The position numbers and the translations under genes are program-made. Shown here in pieces: positions 36,996 to 48,332 of a stretch of 64,000 nt of DNA. Under the pieces are notes generated by a model that did no database searches, was not told the DNA's origin, and saw only the letters and a program-made list of their open reading frames with translations. The stretch covers positions 23,690,426 through 23,754,425 of the forward strand of contig CM018050.1 of the NCBI GenBank assembly GCA_008638375.1, read 5' to 3'. Positions within the stretch are counted from its first letter, which is position 1, and each line of letters opens with the position of its first letter. Source of the stretch: Nyssa sinensis. Lineage: Eukaryota > Streptophyta > Magnoliopsida > Cornales > Nyssaceae.

Positions 36996-37343
36996 TGCTG
37001 TAAAATTAATGATCTATGCAACAAGAATTAGAGAGAAAGAGATAAATCGATACAGAGAATTTACATGGTTTAGCAATGTGCCTACGTCCACAGGTGCGAC
37101 TATCTTTTACACTAATTTGAAAATAGGATTACAACATATTTATACTACATCGCAATTAAATCCTAATCCTAATCAAATACATTGAAATTCCCCAAAGCCC
37201 TTCACATCCCCCAACCTATTATTCACCCCTGGCAACACAACTAGAGTTAACTTGCATGGGTATTATATGTTTTACTATGCTTCGTACATAATACCCATAT
37301 ACCTAGTTTACTTGTTACAATAATATAAGTCATATCACTAACA
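36996..37343 (-). repeat. Copia-2 5' LTR
   Basis: On the plus strand it runs TGCTGTAAAATTAATG to CACTAACA and aligns fully with 32570-32918. Scattered substitutions indicate a moderately old insertion. Confidence 0.88.
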
Positions 37344-37348
37344 ATTTG

Positions 37349-38403
37349 CTTATTATCTTTTGTCAAATCCTAAATTAGAGAAATCAATGAATGTACTAAT
37401 CTTGGCAACTAAGTTGAGTACAATTTTAACAATTAAAACTCAAAGTGAAGGACAATGGTGCATATATTAATTAACAATTGGCTAACTTTGAATTTTCAAG
37501 TAAAGATTTCTCAAAAAAAAGAAAAAAGAAAAAAAAATTGAAAGGATGTTGTCACAAATTATAGAAAATTTGTCTTCAATTGCAAAAGTCATTATAATAT
37601 ACTCTTAATAATTTTAAAACTTAGAAAGAAATTAGGTGTTTTTTTTTTTTTACTTCGCCTTAAATTTATAAAACTTGTAAATTCAACTTTTTTTTTTTGT
37701 TTTATTGATTAGGGATTAATATTGGAGGTAATTAATTTCCACATACATCAATATTATCCAGCGATTGGTCCATTTGAATAAAAGTATTTCAAAACCATGA
37801 CGTCATTACAAAAATGCTTTGTGAAAGTATTTTTGATCAAACTTAAGAGAAAATGATTGATTAATTGTAGATTTTATTTTATGCATATATGTGTACGATA
37901 TGTGTATTTACATAATATTTACTAACTGGTTTCAATAAAAATTGAATTCATGTAATGCTGATTTCATCATGCATTTAAATCAAATTCATTATAAATCAAT
38001 TGGGACTAGCTCTCCATTGGTCATTCATACATCCTTTAAATGGGAAGTCATGAGTTGAAATTTTACTCTCCGTTAAGAGAATGTGAGTATTTATTTCTAC
38101 TCGGCTATTGACTGGGATGGAGTATTTGTACAAGACCCATATTAAAGAGGCTCTTAGAATTGGGTTATATAGTTTTATAAGTTGGTTACCTATTTATGAT
38201 GTGGCTATATAAACAAAAAGTTTAGTTATTCCTCCCAAATTTATATCGTAAATTTTACATCTTAAATGATGTGACACAATAATGTTAATAGAACACTAAA
38301 TCATATAATTAATATACTACAATAATATACTACCATGTCATTTGAGATAGACGTTTAAGAAATGTAACATTGCTCATAAATAAAATCCAATCATTCAACA
38401 TTG
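37349..38403. other. Intergenic DNA: 3' flank of the LRK10L pseudogene
   Basis: Parts match the 3' flank of the intact gene: GAAAGGATGTTGTC near 37540 against GAAAGGCTATTGCC near 47880, and ATATTTACTAACTGGTTTC near 37915 against ATATTTACTAATTGATTC near 48145. It is the duplicated downstream region of the kinase locus and encodes no visible protein. Confidence 0.55.
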
Positions 38404-38408
38404 ATGCA
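38404..38408. other. Target-site duplication ATGCA, left
   Basis: Pairs with 41351-41355. Confidence 0.8.
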
Positions 38409-41253
38409 TGTCACGCCCCAAATTCCAGCGAACCCGAGGCGTGAGTAACGAGACAAAAAGAAATAAAGAAATAAAATAATATCGAAATGAAAGATAACAA
38501 TGACATTCTCATACATTCCGTACACAGTTCTAATACATACATAAAGTCTGGTCCGTCGGTTCACAACATTCAAAATGAAATACAGTCTTGGGCTTATGCC
38601 CTTACATAATATCACAAGCGCCCATTGGGCCCAATATAATCCTCAATCAGACCATCTCTACATCCCGCACAGCTGGAACATCATCTGAAATGTTTGCCCC
38701 ACTAAAGGGGTCAGCTCAACATGCTGGTACAATATAATGCTAATGCAAGAAACAAAACTAAGGTCGTGGCATGTGCGAGTGTACAGTTATCTCTATATGG
38801 CATTCTATATCATGATGACAGTATATAGACAGTATACAGTATATGAGCAATATGCATGACACACCCATGCAACTCTATGCCACCCATGTCTCATGATACG
38901 GTCATTCTCCGCTGGCATGAGTACCGCCACTTATGTCTCGCTTCACGGTCCGGAATCCGTCAGGCTCGCAAGTACCTAATGGCCGATTTTGGGTTTTTCA
39001 CCACAGGATCTGCACCCTCATAATGCAAAGCACCAAGTGCTTACCCACGCCATGCCCAAGGAATCACACCATGCCAATATGCTCTAATCTCATCATGTCA
39101 TAATACAATCCCAATGATACATTTCAGTCATACATAAAATATGCTTTCAAGTGTACAATTCATAACATCGACAGTTCTTCAAGCAGATAATTCACACACC
39201 ACGTTAATACATGCGATATACTCATAATCATCATTCAACTAAACAAGATAGCACATAGCACGTAAACATGTGAACACTCGGGCAAACATGTGAACAATTT
39301 ACACAGCAAAGCAAGTATTCCTAATCTCAATTCTATTTCTTACTTAGCACAATATATCGTACCTGGTAATCGATCTCAAACCGGAAAGGTATACTCGTAG
39401 TCAAGTGAAACCACCGTAAGAACACTGAAGGTCAGGTCACCTTCTCTTTGCCTTTCCGTGTCCCTAAAATTCATAACATGAAACTCAGTTTAATCGTCAC
39501 TTGAATTACGCTATTCATCAAATTTTACGTCTTTATCTTATAAGCTTCTACTTTGCTAAATTAAACTCTACTGTTGAATCCAGGACGTTGAAGAAAATAA
39601 GTTTAGGCTTTCGTAGAATTCAATTTGGGCATCTGGGTCAAAAAGGGCAAAACAGTCATTTTGCACTTTACACGGGTCCTTACATTTCGTGATCTCTTTT
39701 CACAAATCGGACTCTACGGTTGAGTCCGGAATGTTCGAGATAATAAAATTTCACTATTTGTTTACCTAATTCGGAATTCATTTGATTGTATTTCAATTCA
39801 GGGGTATTTTGGTAATTTTACACGTTGCTACTTGTCTTTTATTTTTTGGGACCCCGTCTCGTAAAACGGACCTCACCATTGGTCTCAGAATGGCCGAGAT
39901 AGTCAAAATACACTAATGACTTGTCCCATTTGGACTCCGAAATTTATTTGAATATTTAATTAATTAAATTAATTTAATTAAATAATTAAATAATTAATTT
40001 AATTAATATTTTATTAATATTTTAATCAGGTGGGTCAAAGTGTGATTTCTAACAGTTGGGGGGGTCAATTCGTAATTTCTGAAAGTTCAGGTCAAGGTTC
40101 AAATTCAAAAGGTTCAAATTCCAAAAGGTTCAAATTCCAAAAAGGTCCAAATTAAAACTAGTTTAATTTGTTATTCTAAATCAGGTTAACCAAACAGGGT
40201 TTATCCAGAACAGGGATAGGATATCCCTGTTCCTATTTTAATTTAAAAGTTTTAAATTCCTTATCTCCGTAACCAAACGCCCCAATTTGGTTTTTAATTT
40301 AAAACCAGTGAGCGACACGTGGCAGGGGCGGGTCAGCCCAAGCCCGACCCGACCCGAACCGACCCGACCCGACCCGTACAGTGCCCCCCCTTCGTCCCCC
40401 GTTTTTCCGGTAGGGTTCCGGCGGCCTCCGGTCATCTTCTCCGGCGACGTCGCCGGAATTTCAGGAAAATCAAGTTTTCAAACTTGATTTTCTTGGTGTT
40501 TTTGATGCCCCTTTTAATCCCAAACTATTCTAAAACACTTTTGGAACCCTTTAACATCATTTTGAAGCTCTTAATCACAATGAAAAATCAGATTTCCCCC
40601 CCCACGGCCGTGACCTGCACATCCATTTTTCTCCCTCATTTCTCAACCATTTTGGTTGATTCTTGTCCCTAAATTCTCCATATTTTATGCTCTATAAGTT
40701 CTAACAATTAAATCTAAGCAAAATGTTACAAAACAAGTTGAAAAATTGAGAGATTTTCTAGAGAGAGAAAGCTCACGGTTATGGGTTTCCAACCCTGTGA
40801 TGGTGCTCCTCTCCTCTTGCTTTGCTTCTGTTCTCCCCTTTGGCCTCCTTAGCTTCCTTCTTTCTGCTTCTCTTTCAAAAACCAGAGCACACACCTCACT
40901 CTCTCTCTTTCCTTTCACTTTCTCTCTCTACACTTCTCTCTCTCTCTCTCTCTCTAAAATCCCACGACCAGTCTGCTCTTCCCCACTCTCTTCACTCACT
41001 TATACACACCTATACATGCAGACGACACTCACACACTTCCAACAACTCTCTTACACACACCACACCTCCCATGCTCCTTGGAGTGTTTTACACTCCATCA
41101 CCCACTCACTCACTGCACACACCCACCCACATGGCACACACAATCAGCTTTTATACATATATATATATACACATTTAAATACACACTCATATGTACACAC
41201 ATATACACACCAAACAATTTAATTTATATATATACATACACACACATCTTAAC

Positions 41254-41293
<40 letters not shown>

Positions 41294-41350
41294 TTAATGA
41301 TAACAACTTGAGAATTTTATTTTAAAAAAAAAAATTTTCAGGTTGTTACA
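38409..41350 (-). mobile_element. Solo-LTR-like element, 2.94 kb
   Basis: It begins TGTCACGCCCCAAATTCC, ends TTTTCAGGTTGTTACA and is flanked by ATGCA on both sides. It has no primer site, polypurine tract or pol. The ends (TGTAACAACC...GGGGCGTGACA on the minus strand) match a type of long gypsy LTR seen in plants, so a solo LTR left by LTR-LTR recombination is the simplest reading. Inside are a GACCC repeat (about 40340-40378), an AATT-rich stretch (about 39950-40022), a TC run (about 40935-40956) and an AAT run (about 41257-41284). Open frames here follow these biased tracts and are not genes. Confidence 0.8.
41257..41284. repeat. (AAT)n microsatellite
   Basis: About nine ATA/AAT trinucleotides followed by an A-run near the element's end. 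Confidence 0.9.
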
Positions 41351-41399
41351 ATGCATGTTTAGCCAGAATTTGAATTCCATCTTCTTATAAAAATTAAAG

Positions 41400-42005
41400 T
41401 AATAGTAACATTAACTCTCTCCGTCTAATTCTTAAATAGTTTCGTGCACATTATGAAGTCCTTTGTCAGCCTTGGTTGCATTTATCTTGGTTGGATTTGT
41501 ATAGGCAAAAGGATTAAGAGGCATGGTTAAAGTGTGCCCATCTCCTTTCAACATTTGAACCACAATGTTCAATGAAGGCCATTTATTGGGTATCATTGAA
41601 TACACCACAGTCCAACAATTTTTAGTTTCTTAGCTATTTTAGTATCTTGCCCTTCATCAATTTGGATTCATATCTTCTCCTTTATTAAAACAGTTGTAAA
41701 CCACTTAGAGAAGTATGCTTCGTTAGTATTATGTGCTCTAACATCAATGTTTTTCTTCCCTCAAACCATTTTATAACAACTTTTCAAAACTATAAATATC
41801 TTATTTATATGACACATTCCCAAAGTTCCTTAAGAACACTTTAGGCAAAATATATCTCATAGTTTCCCTGGCAGTAGTTATGAAAACAACACTTTGTTCC
41901 TCGGAACACAATTTTGCTAGACCAAAATCAGCTATCTTTGAATTTAAGTTACGATCCAACAAAATGTTATGAGATTTGATATCAAAATGGAGTATTCGTT
42001 TATAA
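41400..42005 (-). pseudogene. LRK10L: LRK10L receptor-kinase pseudogene, C-terminal part
   Basis: It aligns with 48333-48960 of the intact gene, covering the catalytic loop to the C-terminus. On the minus strand the HFDIK loop, a recognisable DFG segment (IADFGLAKL) and the 'GNVSYK' stretch survive. The APE region is corrupted, and stops and frameshifts appear in the C-terminal lobe, for example around 41640-41760. The gene is cut at 42005 by copia-3 and resumes at 47167. The immediate downstream DNA is interrupted by the solo LTR at 41350. Confidence 0.88.
42001..42005. other. Target-site duplication TATAA, left
   Basis: Repeated at 47167-47171. The kinase pseudogene reads continuously across the two copies once the element is disregarded. 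Confidence 0.88.
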
Positions 42006-42527
42006 TGTGAGCCAATTAAACCAAGTTACTATAGTTGTAGTAGGACTTTTAAACTTGAGTTCTGGTAGTGGTAGGATTTGCTATGTTTTATCTTAATTGG
42101 ACTAGGAGTCTTTATCTTAGTGGGAGTGGTATTATTAATTCAATTAGGATTAGAAATCCTAATTGTATTAGGATTAGACTTTATATAATTTATATATATA
42201 TATATATATATAAGGATGATGTGTGTGCTGTTCACCATCAGCCCAAGCCTGAGCCATTATGTTTACTTTTTCAATAAACTAGTTTGTTTTTATTGAAGAA
42301 AGAAGAAAGAATAAAAAAAAAAAAAAACAGCAAGGCTGGAGAGCAAGCCAAACGTGCTCATCGTTCCTCTTTTAAAGGTAGAGAAGTCAAACACATAAGA
42401 TTTCGGGATCCAATCGATCGCTTCGCTTCTCTGTGTTTTCGTCGTGGGCACAAAAAAGATGTATGTTTTTTCTTTCGAGAAAAGCCGAATATAAGGTTCT
42501 CTTTCAAGATTGTTTTTAGGTCCAACA
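42006..42527 (+). repeat. Copia-3 5' LTR
   Basis: It runs TGTGAGCCAATTAAACC to AGGTCCAACA. It contains a TA dinucleotide run (42189-42212) just before the likely transcript start. Confidence 0.9.
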
Positions 42528-42529
42528 AT

Positions 42530-42542
42530 TGGTATCAGAGCC
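42530..42542 (+). other. Primer binding site of copia-3
   Basis: TGGTATCAGAGCC, complementary to the 3' end of initiator Met tRNA, two bases after the LTR. Confidence 0.9.
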
Positions 42543-42556
42543 TGAGTTTTTAATTC

Positions 42557-45500
42557 ATGAAGATGTCTTCACTTATTTGTACGGTTTACAAATTTGATGA
42601 AAAATCTCCTTTTCATATTTGGGAGAATTCGATGATGACCTTTTTTAACTCAAGTGGTTTGACAACGAAATTCATTAAGGAAGAGCTTGTAGCAGATGCA
42701 AATGAGCCAACAAGGCAAGTACACTTCAAAACTTTAAATTGTATTCATCAAGTTTTAGATATTTTTTTTCTTAGTAAAACTGCCCATGTTCAGTCTGCGA
42801 AACAAGCATGAGAAATTCTTAAAAAAATATATGTTGGTGTTGATAAGGTGAAAAAGGCTAGATTACAAAAACTGCATAGAGATTTTGAGTTGTTACAGAT
42901 GAAAAAATCAGAAACTATTTCTGATTATTTTTCGCGGACCATAGCACTTGTTAATGGGATGAGGACGAATGGTGAACAGATAGCAGACTGTCAAATAGTT
43001 GAAAAAATTCTTTGAAACTTGACACTACGGTTTGAATATAAAGTGACTGCTATTGAAGAGTCTGCTAACTTGGAGTCCATGACAGTGGATGAATTACAGG
43101 GTTCGTTGACCGTTCATGAACAACGCTTGAATGAGAGATCAAAAAATTCAGTTGAGGAAGCTTTGCAAACTCAATTAAATTTAAAGAATGAAAAAAGCGA
43201 GTCTCAGAATAATGCAGGATTTAATCAACGTTTTCAAGGCTACCAGAATAAAGGACAAAATCACAACAATAAAGGAGGTAGAGGCAATGATGGACAAAAC
43301 AAATCTGGTGGAGGAAGAGGCAAAGGCAATCAGTGACAGAACAATAATCAATGGCAGAACAATAATCAGTGGCAGAATAATAATTGGCAGCACAGACCAG
43401 TCCAAGGAAGAGGGGATGGTAACAATTCTAATCCACAATCTCATAAATCCAATATTCAATGTTTTAATTGTGGCAAGTTTGGGCATAACAAGTCTGATTG
43501 TAGATCTAAAAGGCCGAATAATAGAGATCATCAAGCTAATGTTGCTGAAAATAATCCTGGTGGTAATAATGAAGTAGAGACCGTGTTGCTACCTTGTAAT
43601 ATTATGGATAATGATGATGGTGCTAAGTGGTATTTAGATACTGGCTGTAGTAATCACATGTGTGGTAAGAAAGACACGTTTTCTGATTTGAATGAGTCCG
43701 TTCGATCAAAGATAAAGTTTGGAAATAATTCAAAGATACCTGTGATGGGTAAAGGCAGAATAGCAATCAGATTGAAGAATGGGTCTCACAAGTATATTTC
43801 AGATGTGTTTTATATACCAGGTTTGCAACAAAATTTGTTGAGTATGGGGCAACTTTCAGAAAGAGGTTATGATATGCGAATCCACCATGGAGTTTGCACA
43901 ATCAATGGTGACCGTTTGGGGCTAATAGCAAAGGTAAACATGACTCCAAATTGTTTATTTCCATTGAGCATTAAATGTGAGAATTTACCTTGCTTTAGTT
44001 CTATGATTGATGATGATAGTTGGTTATGGCATATGCGTTTTGGGCATGTGAATTTTGGCAGTTTTAATTTCTTTGCTAGAAAACATTGGGTTTCTGGTTT
44101 GCCTACTATTGCTATCCCAAATAGAGTTTGTGAAACTTGTGTTATGGGAAAGAAACATAGAGATGTTTTTCTTACAGGAAATTCATGGATAGCCAAAAGG
44201 CCTTTGAGTTGATACACTCAGATTTGTGCTTAGTAAAAGTACCTTCTAATGGTGGCAGGAGGTACTTTATTACTTTCATTGATGATTTTAGCAGAAAAAC
44301 ATGGGTTTATTTTTTGCAACATAAATCTGATGCTTGTGATACTTGTAAAAAATTTAAGGCCTATGTTGAAAAGCGAAGTGGATTTCAAATTAAAACTTTG
44401 AGAACTGATAGGGGTACAAAGTATCTTATTTGTGATATTTTTTGGAGAAACATGGTATTAGGCATCAGTTGACTGCTAGATATACTCCACAGCAAAACGG
44501 AGTGGCAGAAAGAAACAATAGAACTGTTATGGATATGGTTAGATGCATGTTGAAATTTAAAAATTTGCCTAAAGGATTTTGGGCTGAAGCTGTTGCTTGT
44601 GTTATTTATATTTTGAATATGTGCCCTACTAGAAGTATTTCTAAAAAAACCCCACAGGAAGCTTCGAGTGGACAGAAGCTTGTCATTAAACACCTAATGG
44701 TGTTTGGATGCATTGCATACGTTCATGTGCCAGATCATCTTAGAAAGAAACTTGATGATAGAGGTGAAAAATGTATTTTCATTGGCTACAGTCAATTGCC
44801 AAAGGCCTACAAGTTGTATAATCCAATAACAGAGAAGGTGATTATTAGTGGTGATGTGACTTTTGATGACCAAGGAGTTTGGAGTTGGTCTCAGAATGAT
44901 TAAATCCAGCCAGCTTTAACTTTTAATAATGCAGATCCGCAGATTGAAATACAAAGTGAACCTCAGATTAGTGACACTCCACTTCAAATGTGTCATCTCC
45001 TCATGCAGAGTCGTCTAGGGGTCCTCAACGCCAACGCCACTTGCCTGCTCGCTTACAGGATTATGTTGTTGGTAGTGATAATGAGTCAGCTAATGAAGAT
45101 TTGGTGAATTTTACTTTATTTGCATATTGTGATCCAGTGACTTTTGAAAAAGCCTCGCGTGATGATCATTGGATTAAAGCTATAGATGATGAGATCCATG
45201 CAATTTAGAAAAACAACACATGGAAACGTACTACTCTTTCTAGTGGTAAGAAACCAATTGGTGTGAAGTGGGTGTACAAGACAAAGCACAAGCCCAATGG
45301 TGAGGTAGATTGCTTTAAGGCAAGATTGGTGGAAAAGGGTTACAAACAAAAGCTAGGTATTGGTTATTTTGAGGTGTTTGCTCCTATTGCTAGATTTGAT
45401 ACAGTTCGTATGTTTGTTTCTCTTGCTCCTCAAAATAATTGGAGAATTTTTCAAATGGATGTTAAATCTGCATTCATGAATGATGTACATAATGAAGAAG

Positions 45501-46680
45501 TTTATGTTGAGCAACCTGCCGGCTATATGATAAAAGGGCATGAAAACAAAGTTCTTAGATTGAATAAGGCTTTGTATGGATTGAAGCAAGCGCCTAGATC
45601 GTGGCATACACGCATTGACTCTTATTTTGTTGAGCATGATTTTGAGAGATGTCCTTATGAGCATACTTTATATGTCAAGTCTAATTCACATGATGATATT
45701 CTTATTGTGTGCTTATATGTTGACGATTTGATATTTACTAGCAATAATCTAAAGTTGATTTTAGAATTTAGGGAGGCTATGATAACTCACTTTGAGATGG
45801 CAGATATGGGACTAATGTCTTATTTTCTTGGCATTGAAGTTGTTCAAATAGATGGTAGAATTTTTATTTCACAAAAAAAGTATGCCAGTGATATTTTGAA
45901 AAGGTTCAGGATGGACAAGTCCAATCCAATTTTGACTCCAGTTGAGGAGATGTTGAAATTGTTGAGAGATGGTACAAGTGATCTTGTGAATCCAACCTAC
46001 TTTAAAAGGTTGGTAGGAAGCTTGAGATATTTGACTTCTACTGGGCCAGATATTGTGTTTGGTATTGGGTTGATTAGCAGATTTATGGAGACTCCACATC
46101 AATCTCACTTGCAAGTTGCTAAACGGATTTTGCGATACATTCGAGGTACACAAAGTGATGGTATTTCTTACTCATCTTCTGACAATTTGAAACTTGTTGG
46201 ATATACATATAGTGATTGGGCTGGTGATACTGAGATGTGAAAGAGTACTTCAGGATATGTCTTTCATCTTGATTCTGGTGTATTTTCTTGGTCTTCTAAA
46301 AAGCACCAAGTTGTTGCTCTTTCAACAGCAGAAGCAGAGTACATTGCAGCACTGCTACTCAAGCAATTTGGTTACGGCGGATGCTTGGTGTTCTACAACA
46401 CAAGTAGGATGGTCCTACAACAATATTTTGTGATAACAAGTTAGCCATTGCATTGACAAATAATCCAGTTTTTCATGGGAGAAGCAAGCACATTGATATC
46501 ACGTTTCACTTCATTCGTGACTTGGTGAATGACAAGGAGATTCAACTTGAATTTTGTCCTTCTGAAGAACAAGTTGCAAATATTTTTATAAAGCCGCTTA
46601 AAACAAATTCTTTTTTGAAGTTGAAGAGGTTACTTGGAATGGTGAAACTTGAAGACCTTGGTTTAAGAGAGGCAATCTGA
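42557..46680 (+). pseudogene. Copia-3 gag-pol polyprotein, full domain set with several stops
   Basis: ATG at 42557 lies shortly after the primer site. Gag runs to about 43560, with the zinc knuckle CFNCGKFGHNKSDC near 43458-43500. Protease has WYLDTGCSNHM near 43628. The pre-integrase zinc finger is HMRFGHVN...CETCVMGK near 44029-44150. The integrase core is at 44185-44903 with FIDDFSRKTW, TDRGTKY and NGVAERNN. RT is at 45100-46240 with GVKWVYKTK, QMDVKSAFMN and LYVDDLIF. RNase H is at 46190-46680, ending at TGA 46678-46680. Stops are near 42809, 43013, 43334, 44901, 45206 and 46238, with frameshifts near 44150-44185, 44430 and 46360. The element therefore cannot make its own proteins. Confidence 0.93.
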
Positions 46681-46851
46681 GTCAATTAAACCAAGTTACT
46701 ATAGTTGTAGTAGGACTTTTAAAATTGAGTCCTGGTAGTGGTAGGATTTGTTATGTTTTATCCTAATTGGACTAGGAGTTTTTATCCTAATAGGAGTGGT
46801 ATTATTAATTCAATTAGGATTAGAAATCCTAATTGTATTAGGATTAGACTT

Positions 46852-46884
<33 letters not shown>

Positions 46885-47166
46885 AGGATGATGTGTGTGC
46901 TGTTCACCATCAGCCCAAGCCTGAGCCATTATGTTTACTTTTTCAATAAACTAGTTTGTTTTTATTGAAGAAAGAAGAAAGAAAAAAAAAAACGTGCTCA
47001 TCGTTCCCGTTTTAAAGGTAGGGAAGTCAAACCCATAAGATTTCGGGATCCAATCGATCGCTTCGCTTCTCTGTGTTTTCGTCGTGGGCACAAAAAAGAT
47101 GTATGTTTTTTCTTTCGAGAAAAGCCGAATATAAGGTTTTCTTTCAAGATTGTTTTTGGGTCAACA
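46676..47166 (+). repeat. Copia-3 3' LTR
   Basis: It starts TCTGAGTCAATTAAACC (second base changed from the usual TG) and ends GGGTCAACA before the TATAA duplication. Confidence 0.9.
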
Positions 47167-47595
47167 TATAACACTCGTGGTGAAGATGTTCAACTTCTTT
47201 GGCTATGCCCAAAGCAATATCTTGCACCTCCTTCCGACCAAGGGAATGCTTCTTGTGATTTCTTGAAAATATAAACTTTTCTAATAAATTATTAGGTAAA
47301 AACTCATAAACATGAACTCGCCTAAATCCAATAGCACATTATCCAACCAAGCGAACCACGTTGACATGGTGGATGCTACTTATAGTTCCCACTTTAATAA
47401 TGAACCCTTCCCCATTTGCCTTGAAGTTGTTATTGAGGATCTTAACAACAACATAAATTTCATTAGAAAATTTTCCTTTGAATACAGTTCCATAATCTCC
47501 TTGGCCTAATTTGTCCTTAAATTAATTTGTAATTTTCTTAATATCAGCGTAGGAATATCTTGAGAGCTTTGTAATCCTCCAAAAAACAAAGCTGT
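47167..47595 (-). pseudogene. LRK10L: LRK10L receptor-kinase pseudogene, N-terminal lobe of the kinase
   Basis: It aligns with about 48945-49370 of the intact gene: glycine loop (here GDYGTVFKG), VKIL with the Lys retained, and the HHVNVVRLVG motif. A stop (TAA, near 47340) replaces the Tyr of VGYCADG in the intact gene. Homology fades at about 47595. The membrane segment, microexon and ectodomain exon are absent, so the paralogue had lost its 5' half as well. Confidence 0.88.
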
Positions 47596-48332
47596 TGCAA
47601 TATCACCTATTAAATTTACTTCCCTTAAAAAAAACTAGCACCGCTTATCTGTTTTTGTTTTTTTTCAAGTACTACAATAGAAAAAGGAGTCGATTTAGTC
47701 TCACTTAAAAAATTCAAATAATGTGTGGTAATTTTTAAAATGATTTTAACTTTGAAATTTATAAAGAATTGAGACAAATCAAATCATACATAAATGATTG
47801 TGTGATAATTTTTAACACTGGTTAACAATTGACTGTCTTTAACATTTCAATTAACTTATTTCTGCGAATGAAAAAAAAACGAAAGGCTATTGCCTCAATC
47901 TACCCAAATACAACAATAGAAAAATGTATGTTATGGTAATCATGACAATCAATGCTTATTCATTATCCCATCCTATGTGTGTTATACTAATCTTGAGGCA
48001 TGTACAAAATGTAGAGTGTCATACTATTTTTTTTATACGTATTATGTGCTTGTTGACTTGAGATCATTTGTCAGAGACTAATGAACAAATTCTAAGACAT
48101 TCTCAATCCCATTGCAAAATACTTTGCTAAAGTATATTTACGGAATATTTACTAATTGATTCTGAGAAAAATGAAATTCATGCAATGCTAATTTTATCAT
48201 TAAATCTATTCATTAATCAAATACAAACATTCAATACTGGTGCATGTTTAAAACTTGAATCTCACCTTCTTATAAAAATTACATTAATTGTAACATTAAC
48301 TTAACTCTAGCACTTACCCAAAAAAAAAAAAC
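47596..48332. other. Intergenic DNA downstream of the intact LRK10L gene
   Basis: It holds the 3' flank that is duplicated at 37349-38403 and 41356-41400 (shared ACCTTCTTATAAAAATTA near 48268 and CATCTTCTTATAAAAATTA near 41378). No further gene is visible. Confidence 0.6.

Larger units (their letters stand above)
32570..37343 (-). mobile_element. Full-length Ty1/copia retrotransposon (copia-2), 4.77 kb
   Basis: LTRs of 349 bp (32570-32918) and 348 bp (36996-37343), an ATTTG duplication, a Met-type primer site (36980-36995, TTGGTATTAGAG on the minus strand) and a polypurine tract (CCAAGGTGGAGAT on the minus strand, near 32919-32932) define a complete element. Gag, protease, integrase, RT and RNase H fragments follow in copia order, all with stops or frameshifts. 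Confidence 0.9.
42006..47166 (+). mobile_element. Full-length Ty1/copia retrotransposon (copia-3), 5.16 kb, inside the LRK10L pseudogene
   Basis: It has LTRs at 42006-42527 and 46676-47166, a TATAA duplication, a perfect Met primer site TGGTATCAGAGCC at 42530-42542 and a polypurine tract AAGAGAGGCAA at 46665-46675. The LTRs are close in sequence. The main difference is that the right LTR lacks about 30 bases after the A-run near 42330. This is therefore the youngest-looking retroelement in the window. Confidence 0.93.

Noticed and set aside
40319..41311. Several open frames of 80-158 codons in the solo LTR
   Set aside because: They consist of Pro/Arg or Ser/Leu/Thr/His runs made by GACCC, TC and CA repeats, overlap in several frames and show no domain.
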